A DNA stretch of 64,000 nt from assembly GCA_017557505.1 (NCBI GenBank), contig JAFYYP010000007.1, positions 93,553 through 157,552 on the forward strand, written 5' to 3'. This document shows, in pieces, positions 1 to 8,466 of the stretch. How positions within the stretch are numbered: the stretch's first letter is position 1; each line of letters opens with the position of its first letter. The DNA comes from Bacillota bacterium. Its GTDB lineage: Bacteria; Bacillota; Clostridia; Peptostreptococcales; Anaerovoracaceae. A program made the position numbers and the translations under genes. The notes beneath the pieces are model-generated. The model had not been told where the DNA came from, ran no database searches, and was given only the letters and a program-made list of their open reading frames with translations.

Positions 1-1
1 G

Positions 2-214
2 GGCATCACGGATCCGTCGCAGTACAAACCGCCTGAGACGACGCCGACAGAGCCTGAACCTGCGGAACCTGAACCGACCGAACCGCAGCAGCCCTCCGAA
101 GGAGGCGAAACCGGCGGTGAAGCCGGAGGCGAGAGCGGCGGAGAGACCGGAGGCGAACCTTCCGCAGGAGGCGAGGACTCCGGCACGGAAACGCCGGAGA
201 GCGGAGGCGAATAG
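2..214 (+). CDS. C-terminal tail of an unidentified protein (5' end outside window)
   Basis: An open frame enters from the left edge and stops at TAG 212-214. The 70 visible residues are low complexity: a Pro/Glu/Thr stretch, then repeats built on Gly-Gly-Glu (GGETGGEAGGESGG). No catalytic domain is visible. Such acidic Pro/Gly tails end some exported or cell-wall proteins of Firmicutes, for example penicillin-binding proteins, but this is only an inference. The comEC promoter begins 9 bp after the stop. Confidence 0.6.
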   Translation, partial: GITDPSQYKPPETTPTEPEPAEPEPTEPQQPSEGGETGGEAGGESGGETGGEPSAGGEDSGTETPESGGE

Positions 215-222
215 TCTACTGA

Positions 223-252
223 TTGACAAATATTGCCAATCGATGCTATAAT
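223..252 (+). promoter_or_regulatory. Sigma-A promoter of comEC
   Basis: A perfect TTGACA (223-228) and a perfect TATAAT (247-252) are separated by 18 bp. The TTG of the -35 box is in frame with comEC and can be mistaken for its start codon. Confidence 0.85.
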
Positions 253-279
253 GCCTGCGGCTGCGGGCGCGGGACGCCC

Positions 280-2679
280 ATGCGCAGACCTCTGACGGCC
301 CTGGCGTTTTCCCAGGCAGCCGGCATCGTTGCGGCATATTATCTGAACATTCGAACAATGCACCTGTGCTTGCTTTGCATGGGTGCTTGTTTTGTTTTTG
401 CGTTTGTGCAGAGGAAACTGCGGGTGCTGCGAAGCGAAGACGGCCGCAAAGCCTGCAGCCTTGCGCTTTTCTGTCTGTTCGCCTTTTTGCTCGGCGGTCT
501 GCGGATGGTACAGTGTTCAGCAAAAGAAAGCGCGGTTTTGAAAGAAAGCGCAGCGTCCGGTCTGGAGGTCGTTTCGTTCGAAGGCCAGGTGCGGACCGTG
601 TCGTTCCGCGGAAACCGCTGGGATCTGACGGTCGACACGGACAACGAGAGGCTCCTCGTCCGGCTGGACGCAGGCGAGGAGGACAGGGCGGCGGTCTGCG
701 ATCTGGCAGGGCGGGTCTGCCGGTTCACGGGCTCCGTACGCGCACCGGACGGCAGGCGCAACTTCGGCTGTTTCGATTACTCGCTGTATCTGAAGGGCCG
801 GAATATCCGCTGTCTGTGCGAAGTGTCGCGCTACCGGGCGGAACCGGGAGAAGTGCGCTCGCTTTTTCTGCATGTTCTGACGGTGTGCAAGGGTCGCTTT
901 CTCGACGGGATCGCCCCGTTCATGGACCGGGAGAGTTTTTCCCTGCTGGCGGGACTGATGTTCGGTGAGAAGGGTTATCTGGACGAAGAGGTGTATACGT
1001 CGTTCCAACGCAACGGAATCGCGCACGTGCTGGCCGTTTCGGGGCTTCACGTCGGACTCGTATATGCCCTGGTGCAGAAACTGCTTTCAGGCCGGAAGAA
1101 TGGGAAGACGAGCCTGATCACGCTGGCGGCTCTGCTGTGTTACGTCTGCCTGTCGAACTTTTCGATCTCCGTTCTGCGCGCGGCGTTTATGATCGTTCTG
1201 CATCTGGCCTCGTTCCACCTGCGCAGGCGCTACGACCTCGTGAGCGCGGCATCCCTGGCGGTATTGGTATTTCTTTCGGTCAATCCGTTCCAGCTGTTCG
1301 ATTCGGGCTTTCAGCTGTCGTATATGGCTGCCTACAGCCTCGGCGTGGCGCTGCCGCGCATGCAGCTGAAGGCGCTGGAACTGGCGGACCGGTATAAAAA
1401 GGGGTGGGTCGACGATGCGGGCAAGGTGCTGCTGCCGTGCGTTGCGGTGCAGCTGGGCATGACCCCGCTCACGCTGTTCCACTTTCTGCTTTTTTCGCCG
1501 GTCAGCCTGCTCTTGAATCCTTTCGCCGTCGCGTTGGCCGGCCTGCTGCTGCCGGCTGGGCTGGCATTGTTTTTCGTACAGGGTCTGGATATCCCTCTGC
1601 TGAGCGCTGCCGCAGCGGGGCCTGCGGACCGGTTCGCCAAACTGCTGCTCGCGCTCGACCGGGCCGGCAGGACGCTCGGGGGCTCCTATTCCATGCCGGC
1701 GCCGCCCATCGGCATGCTGTGCCTGTATTACGCGCTGTTTTTCTACGTGTTTTCGGAAGGGCGGGCTGTGCTGCTGCGCAAGGGAAAGCAGAAAACGGCA
1801 GCGGTGCTGTGCGTCTGCATGCTTTTCGGCAGTTCTGCAGTCCCTGCGCTGTTCGGCATCGGAGGCATTCTGCCCTGGCAAAGACCGCAAAGAGACCTGG
1901 TGTTCGCCGACATGGGGCAGGGCGACTGCATCCACGTCTCCTGCGGCGGTTTCAACGCGCTGATCGACGGCGGCGGCAGCTCCGTAAAGAACGTGGGCGA
2001 GGAGACGCTGCGGCCGTATCTTCTGAAAAACGGTATTTCAGGCCTGGAACTCGCCTTAGTGACCCATCCGGACCAGGATCACGCGAAGGGCATACAGGAA
2101 CTGTCGCAGGTGATGCCGATCGATGCCATCGTTTTTCCATGGGTTTACCGTAACGAACCTTCCGTCACAGAAGGGTACCGGGCAAACCGTATCATCTTCG
2201 CGGGCAGAGGCGACGAGATCCGCCTGGGAGACGCAGTTTTCCGCGTGATGACGCCTTACAAGGATGGACGGGTCACAGCGAGAACGGAGGACAGGAACGA
2301 TACCTGTATCGCCGGGATGCTGGAATATCAGGGTTTGAAGGTCTTCCTGGCGGCCGACATGACGGATCAGACGGAACAGTGGCTGTTGGCGGACGGCGCG
2401 GATGCGCTGGACGCGGATCTCCTGAAAGTCGCGCATCACGGCAGCCCGTATTCCAGCCGGGAGGACTTTGTTTCAGCTGTTTCTCCTGCCGTTGCCCTCA
2501 TCTCCTGCGGCAGGAACAACAGCTACGGACATCCCGGGGAGCGGGTCACGGCCATGCTGGAAGGGATGGGTGTGCTCATCTGCCGTACGGACCGCATGGG
2601 GGCCATCGGGGTCACGCTGCAGAAAGATGGAAAGCGCAAGATAGTAAACGCGGACGGCAGTTTTATGGTATACTTTTAA
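280..2679 (+). CDS. comEC: ComEC/Rec2 DNA internalization channel protein
   Basis: A polytopic membrane protein that carries transforming DNA across the cytoplasmic membrane. It is 799 residues from ATG 280. An N-terminal hydrophobic region and DUF4131-like segment lead into the Competence domain with the conserved LAVSGLHVGL (around residue 250) and many membrane helices. The C-terminal metallo-beta-lactamase domain (from about residue 540) shows DMGQGDC, THPDQDH (about 595) and HHGSPYS (about 718), so its metal site looks intact. ATG 280 was chosen because the in-frame TTG at 223 is the -35 box of the promoter. The ribosome site before ATG 280 is weak. holA follows within 6 bp. Confidence 0.93.
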   Translation: MRRPLTALAFSQAAGIVAAYYLNIRTMHLCLLCMGACFVFAFVQRKLRVLRSEDGRKACSLALFCLFAFLLGGLRMVQCSAKESAVLKESAASGLEVVSFEGQVRTVSFRGNRWDLTVDTDNERLLVRLDAGEEDRAAVCDLAGRVCRFTGSVRAPDGRRNFGCFDYSLYLKGRNIRCLCEVSRYRAEPGEVRSLFLHVLTVCKGRFLDGIAPFMDRESFSLLAGLMFGEKGYLDEEVYTSFQRNGIAHVLAVSGLHVGLVYALVQKLLSGRKNGKTSLITLAALLCYVCLSNFSISVLRAAFMIVLHLASFHLRRRYDLVSAASLAVLVFLSVNPFQLFDSGFQLSYMAAYSLGVALPRMQLKALELADRYKKGWVDDAGKVLLPCVAVQLGMTPLTLFHFLLFSPVSLLLNPFAVALAGLLLPAGLALFFVQGLDIPLLSAAAAGPADRFAKLLLALDRAGRTLGGSYSMPAPPIGMLCLYYALFFYVFSEGRAVLLRKGKQKTAAVLCVCMLFGSSAVPALFGIGGILPWQRPQRDLVFADMGQGDCIHVSCGGFNALIDGGGSSVKNVGEETLRPYLLKNGISGLELALVTHPDQDHAKGIQELSQVMPIDAIVFPWVYRNEPSVTEGYRANRIIFAGRGDEIRLGDAVFRVMTPYKDGRVTARTEDRNDTCIAGMLEYQGLKVFLAADMTDQTEQWLLADGADALDADLLKVAHHGSPYSSREDFVSAVSPAVALISCGRNNSYGHPGERVTAMLEGMGVLICRTDRMGAIGVTLQKDGKRKIVNADGSFMVYF

Positions 2680-2684
2680 TATCT

Positions 2685-3758
2685 ATGGCCTACGCTTCGA
2701 AACCGAAACCGAATACCGAACATCCGTTCCGCACGATCGTCAAATTGCTGGACAGCGACATGCTGCCCACAGTTTTGGTATGCCATGGACACGAGGAATT
2801 CCTCGTGAACTGGGCTGAAAAGTACGTAAAGGGCAAGCTGATCGAACCCGCTGCGGAAGTATTGGACTGCAGCGTGTTCTCCGAAGATCTCGACCCCTAC
2901 AGCATCATTGCAGCCTGCGAGACGCTGCCGGTCCTGTCGAAGCGCAAGCTGGTCGTCGTCCGCGGCACCGACATCTTTACCCAGCAGCCGAAGGACATGA
3001 AGGCCGAAGGCGTTCAGGTGCTGGCGGATTATCTCTCCGGCGTGCCCGAAACGACGCTGCTGCTGTTCACCGCGGACAAAGTGAACAAGACCAAGGCGCT
3101 GTACAAGAACGCGGTCAAGGCAGGCGTCGTCTACGATTTCTGTCCGCTGGACCGCGGAACGCTCGCCGGTTGGATCGCCAAGCAGCTGCAGGGCCTGGGC
3201 AAGAACGCGTCCAGGGACGATATCCTCGCTTACGCGGACCGCTGCGGCTATCTGGAAAAAGAGTCCGGTTACACGCTGTACAACGTGAAAAACGATATCG
3301 CGAAAGCAGCCGCCTTTGCGGACAGCCAGACCGTCACCGCGAGGGATTTCGAAGTCTGCATGCAGGGCGAGGAAGAGACGGACGCTTTCGCGGTCCTCGA
3401 CGCTGCGTTTTCCGGGCAGAAGGGCAAAGCGCTCACGATCCTGCATAACAGTATCAGCGCCGAACAGCCCAGCAAGCAGGACGGCGTCGTGCTGCGCTTT
3501 TTAGGCCTTCTGTGCTCGCAGCTGGAGATCATGGTGGAGGCGCGCGAGCGGGGCAACCGTGACGGAGATCCTTACGCTGTCGCTGCGGCCATGGGTGCCA
3601 ATCCCTACCGGATCAAAAAGGCCATGCAGGCGAGCTATAACAAAAACTATACCGAGCTGAAGGATTCTCTCGCCGCAGCTTACGAGATCGAAAAGAATTA
3701 TAAAAGCGGGCAGATCGACGCGTACCTTGCGCTCGAGATGTTCATCGCCGGATTATAG
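2685..3758 (+). CDS. holA: DNA polymerase III subunit delta
   Basis: The clamp-loader delta subunit, which opens the beta clamp. It has 357 residues, normal for the family. The N-terminal domain has the typical VLVCHGHEEFLVNWAEKYV entry, where the P-loop is degenerate as in all delta subunits. An LSKRKLVVVRG strand and an LLLFTADKVNK strand follow, then the helical clamp-loader domains. comEC followed by holA is a common Firmicutes arrangement. ATG 2685 is 5 bp after the comEC stop. The frame stays open upstream, but only as an overlap with comEC. A TATACT at 2669-2674 lies only 10 bp before the ATG and may be a -10 for a nearly leaderless mRNA. Confidence 0.92.
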   Translation: MAYASKPKPNTEHPFRTIVKLLDSDMLPTVLVCHGHEEFLVNWAEKYVKGKLIEPAAEVLDCSVFSEDLDPYSIIAACETLPVLSKRKLVVVRGTDIFTQQPKDMKAEGVQVLADYLSGVPETTLLLFTADKVNKTKALYKNAVKAGVVYDFCPLDRGTLAGWIAKQLQGLGKNASRDDILAYADRCGYLEKESGYTLYNVKNDIAKAAAFADSQTVTARDFEVCMQGEEETDAFAVLDAAFSGQKGKALTILHNSISAEQPSKQDGVVLRFLGLLCSQLEIMVEARERGNRDGDPYAVAAAMGANPYRIKKAMQASYNKNYTELKDSLAAAYEIEKNYKSGQIDAYLALEMFIAGL

Positions 3759-3761
3759 ATC

Positions 3762-4667
3762 ATGGACAAACAGAAGAAGGCCGACCTCGCGTTGGTCGTC
3801 ATCACATTTTTCTGGGGCATCGCAAACCTCATCTCCGACTATATGATGGGGTTCTGGGCTCCCATGCAGCTGAACGCCATCCGTTTCATCGTGGCGTTCA
3901 TCGTTTCGTATGCGGTGCTGCGCAGACATATGAAGAGCATCAGCCGCGCGACGCTGCTGGCAAGCGTGCTCGTCGGTTTTCTGCTGTCGGTCATCTACCT
4001 GTTCGCGATGTACGGCCTGAAGAACTCTTCGAGCATCACTACGTTCAGCTTCGTCATCGCCATGCCGGTCATCATCAACCCCATCATCAACCTGATCTTC
4101 CGCCGCATCGTGCCGGAAAAGAAGTTCCTGATCAGCCTGGCGCTGTCCATGGCAGGCCTGTATCTGATGACCATGAAGGGCGGCGATTTCCATATGGGCA
4201 AGGGCGAGGTATTGGCGCTGCTGTCCGCGACCTGCTATTCGATCGACATCTGCTTCACGGACGTCATGGTCGCAAGGGACGACGTGGACCCGCGGCAGTT
4301 CGGCATGCTGCAGATCGGTTTCGGCGCGGTGTTCATGTCGCTGATCTCGCTGTTTCTGGACAGGGGCCATACCCTTGTCTGGAGCCCTGCGATCGTCGCG
4401 GGTCTGCTGACCCTGGCTGTCGGCTCCACGGCGCTCGCTTTCATCGTCCAGCCCATCGCGCAGCAGTATACGACGTCGAACCACGTCGGTGTCATCTTTA
4501 CGCTGGAACCGGTGTTCTCGACGCTGGCTGCCATCATCGTCATCCACGAGATCGTCTCGGGCAGGGAATATTTCGGGGCTGTGCTCATGATCGCGGCCGT
4601 CATCCTCATGAACGTAGACTTTAAGAGAAAGGACAAAACAAATGAAGAGGATCCCCAGCATCTTTAA
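3762..4667 (+). CDS. EamA-family (DMT superfamily) transporter
   Basis: An inner-membrane drug/metabolite transporter, 301 residues, with about ten hydrophobic helices in two EamA repeats. The first repeat has the usual FFWGIANLISD start, and a second repeat begins around residue 150 (LALLSATCYSIDICF). The HVGVIFTLEPVFSTLAAIIV helix before the end is typical. The substrate cannot be told from sequence; relatives export amino acids or metabolites. The gene starts 3 bp after holA and overlaps the next gene by 26 bp. Its pairing with an amino-acid-degrading enzyme hints at amino-acid export, which is inference. Confidence 0.85.
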   Translation: MDKQKKADLALVVITFFWGIANLISDYMMGFWAPMQLNAIRFIVAFIVSYAVLRRHMKSISRATLLASVLVGFLLSVIYLFAMYGLKNSSSITTFSFVIAMPVIINPIINLIFRRIVPEKKFLISLALSMAGLYLMTMKGGDFHMGKGEVLALLSATCYSIDICFTDVMVARDDVDPRQFGMLQIGFGAVFMSLISLFLDRGHTLVWSPAIVAGLLTLAVGSTALAFIVQPIAQQYTTSNHVGVIFTLEPVFSTLAAIIVIHEIVSGREYFGAVLMIAAVILMNVDFKRKDKTNEEDPQHL

Positions 4668-6252
4668 CGAAGCGCTGGCGCCGGTCACGCCGGGTCCGTC
4701 CAGCTCCAATACGGCAGGGCCCATGCGCATCGCGTCCGTCTGCCGTCAGTTCTTCGGGCTGCCCATCACGAAGGCGTCCATCGAAATGAGCAAGTACGGC
4801 TCGTTCACGTTCACGTATTTCGGCATGCGTTCCGATCTCGCGTTCGTGTTCGGCCTGCTGGGTCACAGTCCGTCCGATCCCGGTTTCTTCGGTGCGTACG
4901 AAGAGGCGAAGGAAAAGGGCGTAACGATCGATTACGGCTTTTACGAGGACCTTCCGGCAGAACCGGGGGAATATGTCCGCCTCATACTGGAAAATGCCGC
5001 TACGGGCCGGAAAATGACCTTCTGCGGCGCCTCTGTGGGCGGGGGAGGGTTTTATCTGGAATCCGCGGACGGCTGCAGCTTCCACACGGGCGGCTATCAT
5101 CACGAGATCCTGCTGTTCACGGCGCCTGCGGGCGAAGTAAGGCGCCACGATATGGTCAAGGCCATCCTCGCCATCTCCGGCGATCCCGAAGAGATCAAGG
5201 TCTGCGAAGGCCCGGACAAGCTGCTGTACGACGTAAAGCTGGCGGATGCGCCGACGGAAAAACAGCTGGACGCGTTCAAGAACATCGAAGGACTACTGCA
5301 TTTCGGCTACGCGAAGCCTGCGCATACCGTCGTGCCGTCTGAAAACCGTCCGCCGGTGTTCGAGACGCCTGAGGAATTGCTGGCGTACTGTAATGAAAAC
5401 GGCCGGTCGTTCTGGGAAGCAGCCTGCGATTATGAAGCTTCTCTCTCGGGCTGGACTCAGGAACAGGTGATGGCGCAGGCTGGAAAGCTCTGGGACGTCA
5501 TCCTCGAATCCGAAAAGAGGGGCTACGAAGAGGGCAACGACCTGCATCAGCTGCTGGGACCGAAAGCGCCGCAGGTGAAGGATTTTTACGAAAACAGTCC
5601 GCAGAAGATCGCCGGCGGCATCCTTGACAAAGCGGCGCCTGCCTCTTTATCCATCATGGAATGGGCCGGCGGTTCGGGCACCATCGTCTGCATCCCGACG
5701 GGCGGCGCTTCCGGCATCGTTCCCGGGGTCATCATGGGCCTTTGCAAAGACAGGGGCTGGGGCAGGGAAGAAGCCGTAAAAGGCCTGCTTGCGGCGGGTC
5801 TGGCCGGCGTATTCATGGCCGAGACCGACTATTTCGGCGGCTGGGGCTGTCAGGCGGAGATCGGCTGCGGGGTAGGCATGGCAGCCGCCGGGCTCGTCTG
5901 CATGATGGGCGGCTCTGCCGCGCAATGCCTCGACGCAGCCAGCATGGGCATCCAGAGCCTGATCGGCCTCGTGTGCGATTCCGTGTGCGGCGAATCGCAG
6001 GTGCCGTGCTATATCCGCAACATGACGGGCTGCGCGACGGCACTGGCCTGCGCGAACGCGGCCATGGCGGGGCTGGACGCGCTCATTCCGCTCGACGAGA
6101 TGGTGACCGCCATGATGAAGGTCGGACGCGCTTCCAGAAGCATCAGGCTCAATTCCATGGGCGCCAACGGAACGCCGACGGGCGTAAAACTGGAAGCGGA
6201 AGAAACGGAGCGGCAGCAGAAAGCTGTCGATGAAAAGCTTGGAAAATATTAA
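4642..6252 (+). CDS. Fused L-serine dehydratase-like protein (beta plus alpha domains in one chain)
   Basis: Resembles iron-sulfur L-serine ammonia-lyase, which makes pyruvate and ammonia. In 536 residues, an N-terminal beta-type domain begins with GPSSSNTAGPMR at about residue 17. The alpha domain follows, with GGWGCQAEIGCG (about 400) and CDSVCGESQVPC (about 442-453). These keep the three cysteines, two of them 11 apart, that hold the cluster in this family. The usual GPSSSH motif has Asn instead of His, so substrate or activity may differ. Many clostridia split this enzyme into sdaAB and sdaAA; here it is fused. ATG 4642 has AAGAGAAAGGA upstream. The gene overlaps both neighbours (26 and 23 bp). 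Confidence 0.8.
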   Translation: MKRIPSIFNEALAPVTPGPSSSNTAGPMRIASVCRQFFGLPITKASIEMSKYGSFTFTYFGMRSDLAFVFGLLGHSPSDPGFFGAYEEAKEKGVTIDYGFYEDLPAEPGEYVRLILENAATGRKMTFCGASVGGGGFYLESADGCSFHTGGYHHEILLFTAPAGEVRRHDMVKAILAISGDPEEIKVCEGPDKLLYDVKLADAPTEKQLDAFKNIEGLLHFGYAKPAHTVVPSENRPPVFETPEELLAYCNENGRSFWEAACDYEASLSGWTQEQVMAQAGKLWDVILESEKRGYEEGNDLHQLLGPKAPQVKDFYENSPQKIAGGILDKAAPASLSIMEWAGGSGTIVCIPTGGASGIVPGVIMGLCKDRGWGREEAVKGLLAAGLAGVFMAETDYFGGWGCQAEIGCGVGMAAAGLVCMMGGSAAQCLDAASMGIQSLIGLVCDSVCGESQVPCYIRNMTGCATALACANAAMAGLDALIPLDEMVTAMMKVGRASRSIRLNSMGANGTPTGVKLEAEETERQQKAVDEKLGKY

Positions 6253-7255
6253 GGCATTCACAAGAGAAGAAAGAGCAGTGGTCCTGAAAGAACTCGGCCT
6301 GCCGGCATTCCGCGAGAAGCAGATCTTCGCGTGGATCTGCCGCGGAGCGAAAGGCTGGGACGAATGCACGGATCTGTCCAAGGATCTGCGCGCAAAACTC
6401 GCGGAGCGTTTTTCCTGGGAGAATGCCGAAGCAGAGCTCGTGCAGACATCTTCCGACGGCACGCGCAAATTTCTGATCCGTCTGCCGGACGGCGAAAGGG
6501 TGGAAGCCGTGTTCATGGCCTACGAATACGGCAATTCGCTGTGCCTCTCCACGCAGGTCGGCTGCAATATGGGCTGCGTTTTCTGCGCGTCCACGATCGG
6601 CGGCAAAGTCAGAGACCTCGCCGCGTGGGAGATGCTCGAAGAATACGTTCTGGCCGTCCGCGAGACGGGTGAGCCCATCAATCACATCGTCCTCATGGGC
6701 ATGGGCGAACCGTTCGACAACTACGAAGAAGTCGCGGCTTTCCTGCGCCTCATCCACGATCCGCAGGGCATAGGCCTCAGCTACCGCAACATCACGCTGT
6801 CGACCTGCGGCCTTGTGCCGGGCATCCGGCGCTTCGGGGAAGAATTTCCCCAGGTGAACCTGGCCATCTCTCTGCACGCTTCGAACCAGGCGGACCGCGA
6901 AAAGCTCATGCCGGTCGCGAAAGCCTATCCGCTCGAAGAACTCATCCCCGCCTGCCGGCAGCATGCGGAGAAAACGGGGCGCCGCGTGACGTTCGAATTC
7001 GCCCTGATCGCCGGCCGCAACGACACGCCGCAGACCGCGAAGGAACTGGCGGATCTGCTGCGCGGCATGCTGTGCCACGTCAACCTCATCCCGCTGAATC
7101 CGGTGACGGAAACAGGCCTTCAAGGCACGGACAGAAAGGCCGCGGCGAAATTCCGGGAACGCCTGGAATTGCAAGGAATTCCGGCAACGGTACGCAGACA
7201 GCTCGGAGCCGATATCGACGCCGCGTGCGGACAACTTCGCAAAAAATACACTTAA
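6230..7255 (+). CDS. rlmN: Dual-specificity RNA methyltransferase RlmN
   Basis: Radical-SAM enzyme that makes 2-methyladenosine at A2503 of 23S rRNA and A37 of some tRNAs. It has 341 residues. The SAM cluster motif CNMGCVFC sits at about residue 112-119, with the upstream LCLSTQVGC carrying the first mechanistic cysteine. The C-terminal ACGQLRKKY carries the second, which forms the methyl-Cys/thiyl pair. HIVLMGMGEPFDNYEEV is also diagnostic. The gene starts inside the 3' end of the serine dehydratase-like gene, so translation is probably coupled. Confidence 0.95.
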   Translation: MKSLENIKAFTREERAVVLKELGLPAFREKQIFAWICRGAKGWDECTDLSKDLRAKLAERFSWENAEAELVQTSSDGTRKFLIRLPDGERVEAVFMAYEYGNSLCLSTQVGCNMGCVFCASTIGGKVRDLAAWEMLEEYVLAVRETGEPINHIVLMGMGEPFDNYEEVAAFLRLIHDPQGIGLSYRNITLSTCGLVPGIRRFGEEFPQVNLAISLHASNQADREKLMPVAKAYPLEELIPACRQHAEKTGRRVTFEFALIAGRNDTPQTAKELADLLRGMLCHVNLIPLNPVTETGLQGTDRKAAAKFRERLELQGIPATVRRQLGADIDAACGQLRKKYT

Positions 7256-7273
7256 AAGTTTTCCTCTGGCGGG

Positions 7274-7302
7274 TTGCCCGAAGCCCGCAGTCAAGGTATA
7301 AT
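7274..7302 (+). promoter_or_regulatory. Promoter of the P-loop/Nudix pair
   Basis: TTGCCC (7274-7279), 17 bp, then TATAAT (7297-7302). The -35 lies in a small inverted repeat (GCGGG 7270-7274 with CCCGC 7284-7288) that could end rlmN transcription or bind a regulator. Confidence 0.7.
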
Positions 7303-7344
7303 GAAAACACAGACAATCCTTGAAAAGAAAGTGGGGCGATTCCA

Positions 7345-7773
7345 ATGGTAAAGTTACTGGTAGGGCACAAAGGCAGCGGCAAGACCAAGGCGATGGTCGA
7401 CATGGCTAATGCCAGCCTGGACAGCGTAAACGGAAGCATCGTTTTCATCAACAAGAACCACAGACTGATGTACGATCTGAAATACCGGATCCGCGTCGTG
7501 TGCATGGAGGATTTCGAGCACATCACGAACATCGACGAGTACATCGGCTTCATATATGGCATCATCTCCCAGGATCACGATATCGAACTTATCTTTATCG
7601 ACAGCATCCTGAAGCATGCGGACGTTAAACTGGAAGATCTGGAGGAGTTCCTGGGCAGACTGGCTGCCATCTCCGAGATCTACGGCCCCGATTTCGTTGT
7701 CAGCATTTCCGCCAACGTCGACGAGATGGGTCCCTACGTCAACAAGTACGAGATCCTCAACCCCGCGCAATAA
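7345..7773 (+). CDS. Small P-loop protein of unknown role
   Basis: 142 residues. A Walker A motif GHKGSGKT lies at residues 7-14, and LIFIDSILKH (about 80-89) resembles a Walker B strand, so nucleotide binding is likely. The rest is acidic and helical, without a recognised partner domain. Homologues are usually left as hypothetical ATP-binding proteins. It has its own promoter and its stop overlaps the Nudix start by one base (TAATG), so the two are co-translated. No specific function can be assigned. Confidence 0.7.
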   Translation: MVKLLVGHKGSGKTKAMVDMANASLDSVNGSIVFINKNHRLMYDLKYRIRVVCMEDFEHITNIDEYIGFIYGIISQDHDIELIFIDSILKHADVKLEDLEEFLGRLAAISEIYGPDFVVSISANVDEMGPYVNKYEILNPAQ

Positions 7774-8381
7774 TGGATTTCGAACACGTCATAGAGAAAC
7801 TGGAAGGCCGTGAAAGCGGTCTCATTGAGATCAGAAAGCACAGCTGCGTCCTGATTCCGTTTGTGGAACGGGAAGGCAGGCTGTGCCTTCTTTTTGAGCT
7901 GCGCAGCGCCGGCATCTCGCAGCCCGGCGAAGTATGCTTCCCCGGCGGCCGCATGGAAGAAGGGGAGACCCCGCTGCAGACCGCGGTGCGCGAGATCGGC
8001 GAGGAACTGGGCATCGGTCCGGAGCATATTCTGTATACGCACGGATACGATACGCTCATTCACTATGCGAACATGGCCATCCATACGGTCGTAGCGAAAC
8101 TGGACCCTTCGGCGCTTGAGAATATCCGTCCTGCGAAGGACGAAGTCGCGGAGTGGTTCACGATCCCGGTGGACTGGCTGGCGGAGCACGAACCCATCGT
8201 TTACGAGTACCGCGTGCTGCCCGAGATCCGCGACGATTTTCCGTACGACATCATCGAATCGCCCGATAAATACAACTGGCGGACCGGAAAATGGCACATT
8301 CCGGTCTGGAATTACGAGGGTCACTGCCTGTGGGGCATGACCGCGCGCATCGTCTACGCACTGCTAAAATTCCTTGCGTAA
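7773..8381 (+). CDS. Nudix hydrolase, CoA pyrophosphatase type
   Basis: A 202-residue Nudix protein. The Nudix box runs from about residue 57 to 79, with the GGRMEEGETPLQ start and REIGEELGI end, and keeps the metal-binding REXXEE glutamates. Just upstream, LRSAGISQPGEVCFPGG resembles the extra signature of the CoA diphosphatase (NudL/YeaB) subfamily, which cleaves CoA to phosphopantetheine and 3',5'-ADP. Substrate assignment rests on that motif. The stop codon (TAA 8379-8381) is inside the palindrome that overlaps the next promoter. Confidence 0.8.
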   Translation: MDFEHVIEKLEGRESGLIEIRKHSCVLIPFVEREGRLCLLFELRSAGISQPGEVCFPGGRMEEGETPLQTAVREIGEELGIGPEHILYTHGYDTLIHYANMAIHTVVAKLDPSALENIRPAKDEVAEWFTIPVDWLAEHEPIVYEYRVLPEIRDDFPYDIIESPDKYNWRTGKWHIPVWNYEGHCLWGMTARIVYALLKFLA

Positions 8382-8388
8382 CGCAAGG
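8372..8388. promoter_or_regulatory. 17-bp palindrome over the -35 of the nucleoside importer (operator candidate)
   Basis: CCTTGCGT-A-ACGCAAGG has perfect 8-bp arms. It covers the whole -35 of the promoter at 8374-8402 and the stop codon of the Nudix gene. No T-run follows, so it is a better operator than terminator. Confidence 0.5.
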
Positions 8389-8402
8389 GTGTATTGTATA
8401 AT
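8374..8402 (+). promoter_or_regulatory. Promoter of the nucleoside ABC importer operon
   Basis: TTGCGT (8374-8379), 17 bp, TATAAT (8397-8402). The leader is about 57 nt. Confidence 0.75.
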
Positions 8403-8416
8403 TTTTCTGCTGATAA

Positions 8417-8447
8417 TGACGCGGCCGACTGGAGTGTGCCGCGGTCA
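8417..8447 (+). other. Stem-loop in the importer 5' leader
   Basis: TGACGCGGC (8417-8425) pairs with GCCGC (8438-8442) and GTCA (8444-8447), with one bulged G and a 12-nt loop. It ends 4 nt before the AAGGAGG ribosome site (8452-8458). Too short for a known purine riboswitch; it could shield or stabilise the mRNA. Confidence 0.45.
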
Positions 8448-8466
8448 GAATAAGGAGGAAAATCAA

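Noticed and set aside
4506-4517. A second LexA-like box inside the EamA gene
   Set aside because: GAACCGGTGTTC lies deep in coding sequence without a promoter; probably chance.
8403-8466. Purine riboswitch before the nucleoside importer
   Set aside because: The leader is about 57 nt and lacks the three-way junction; only one stem is visible.
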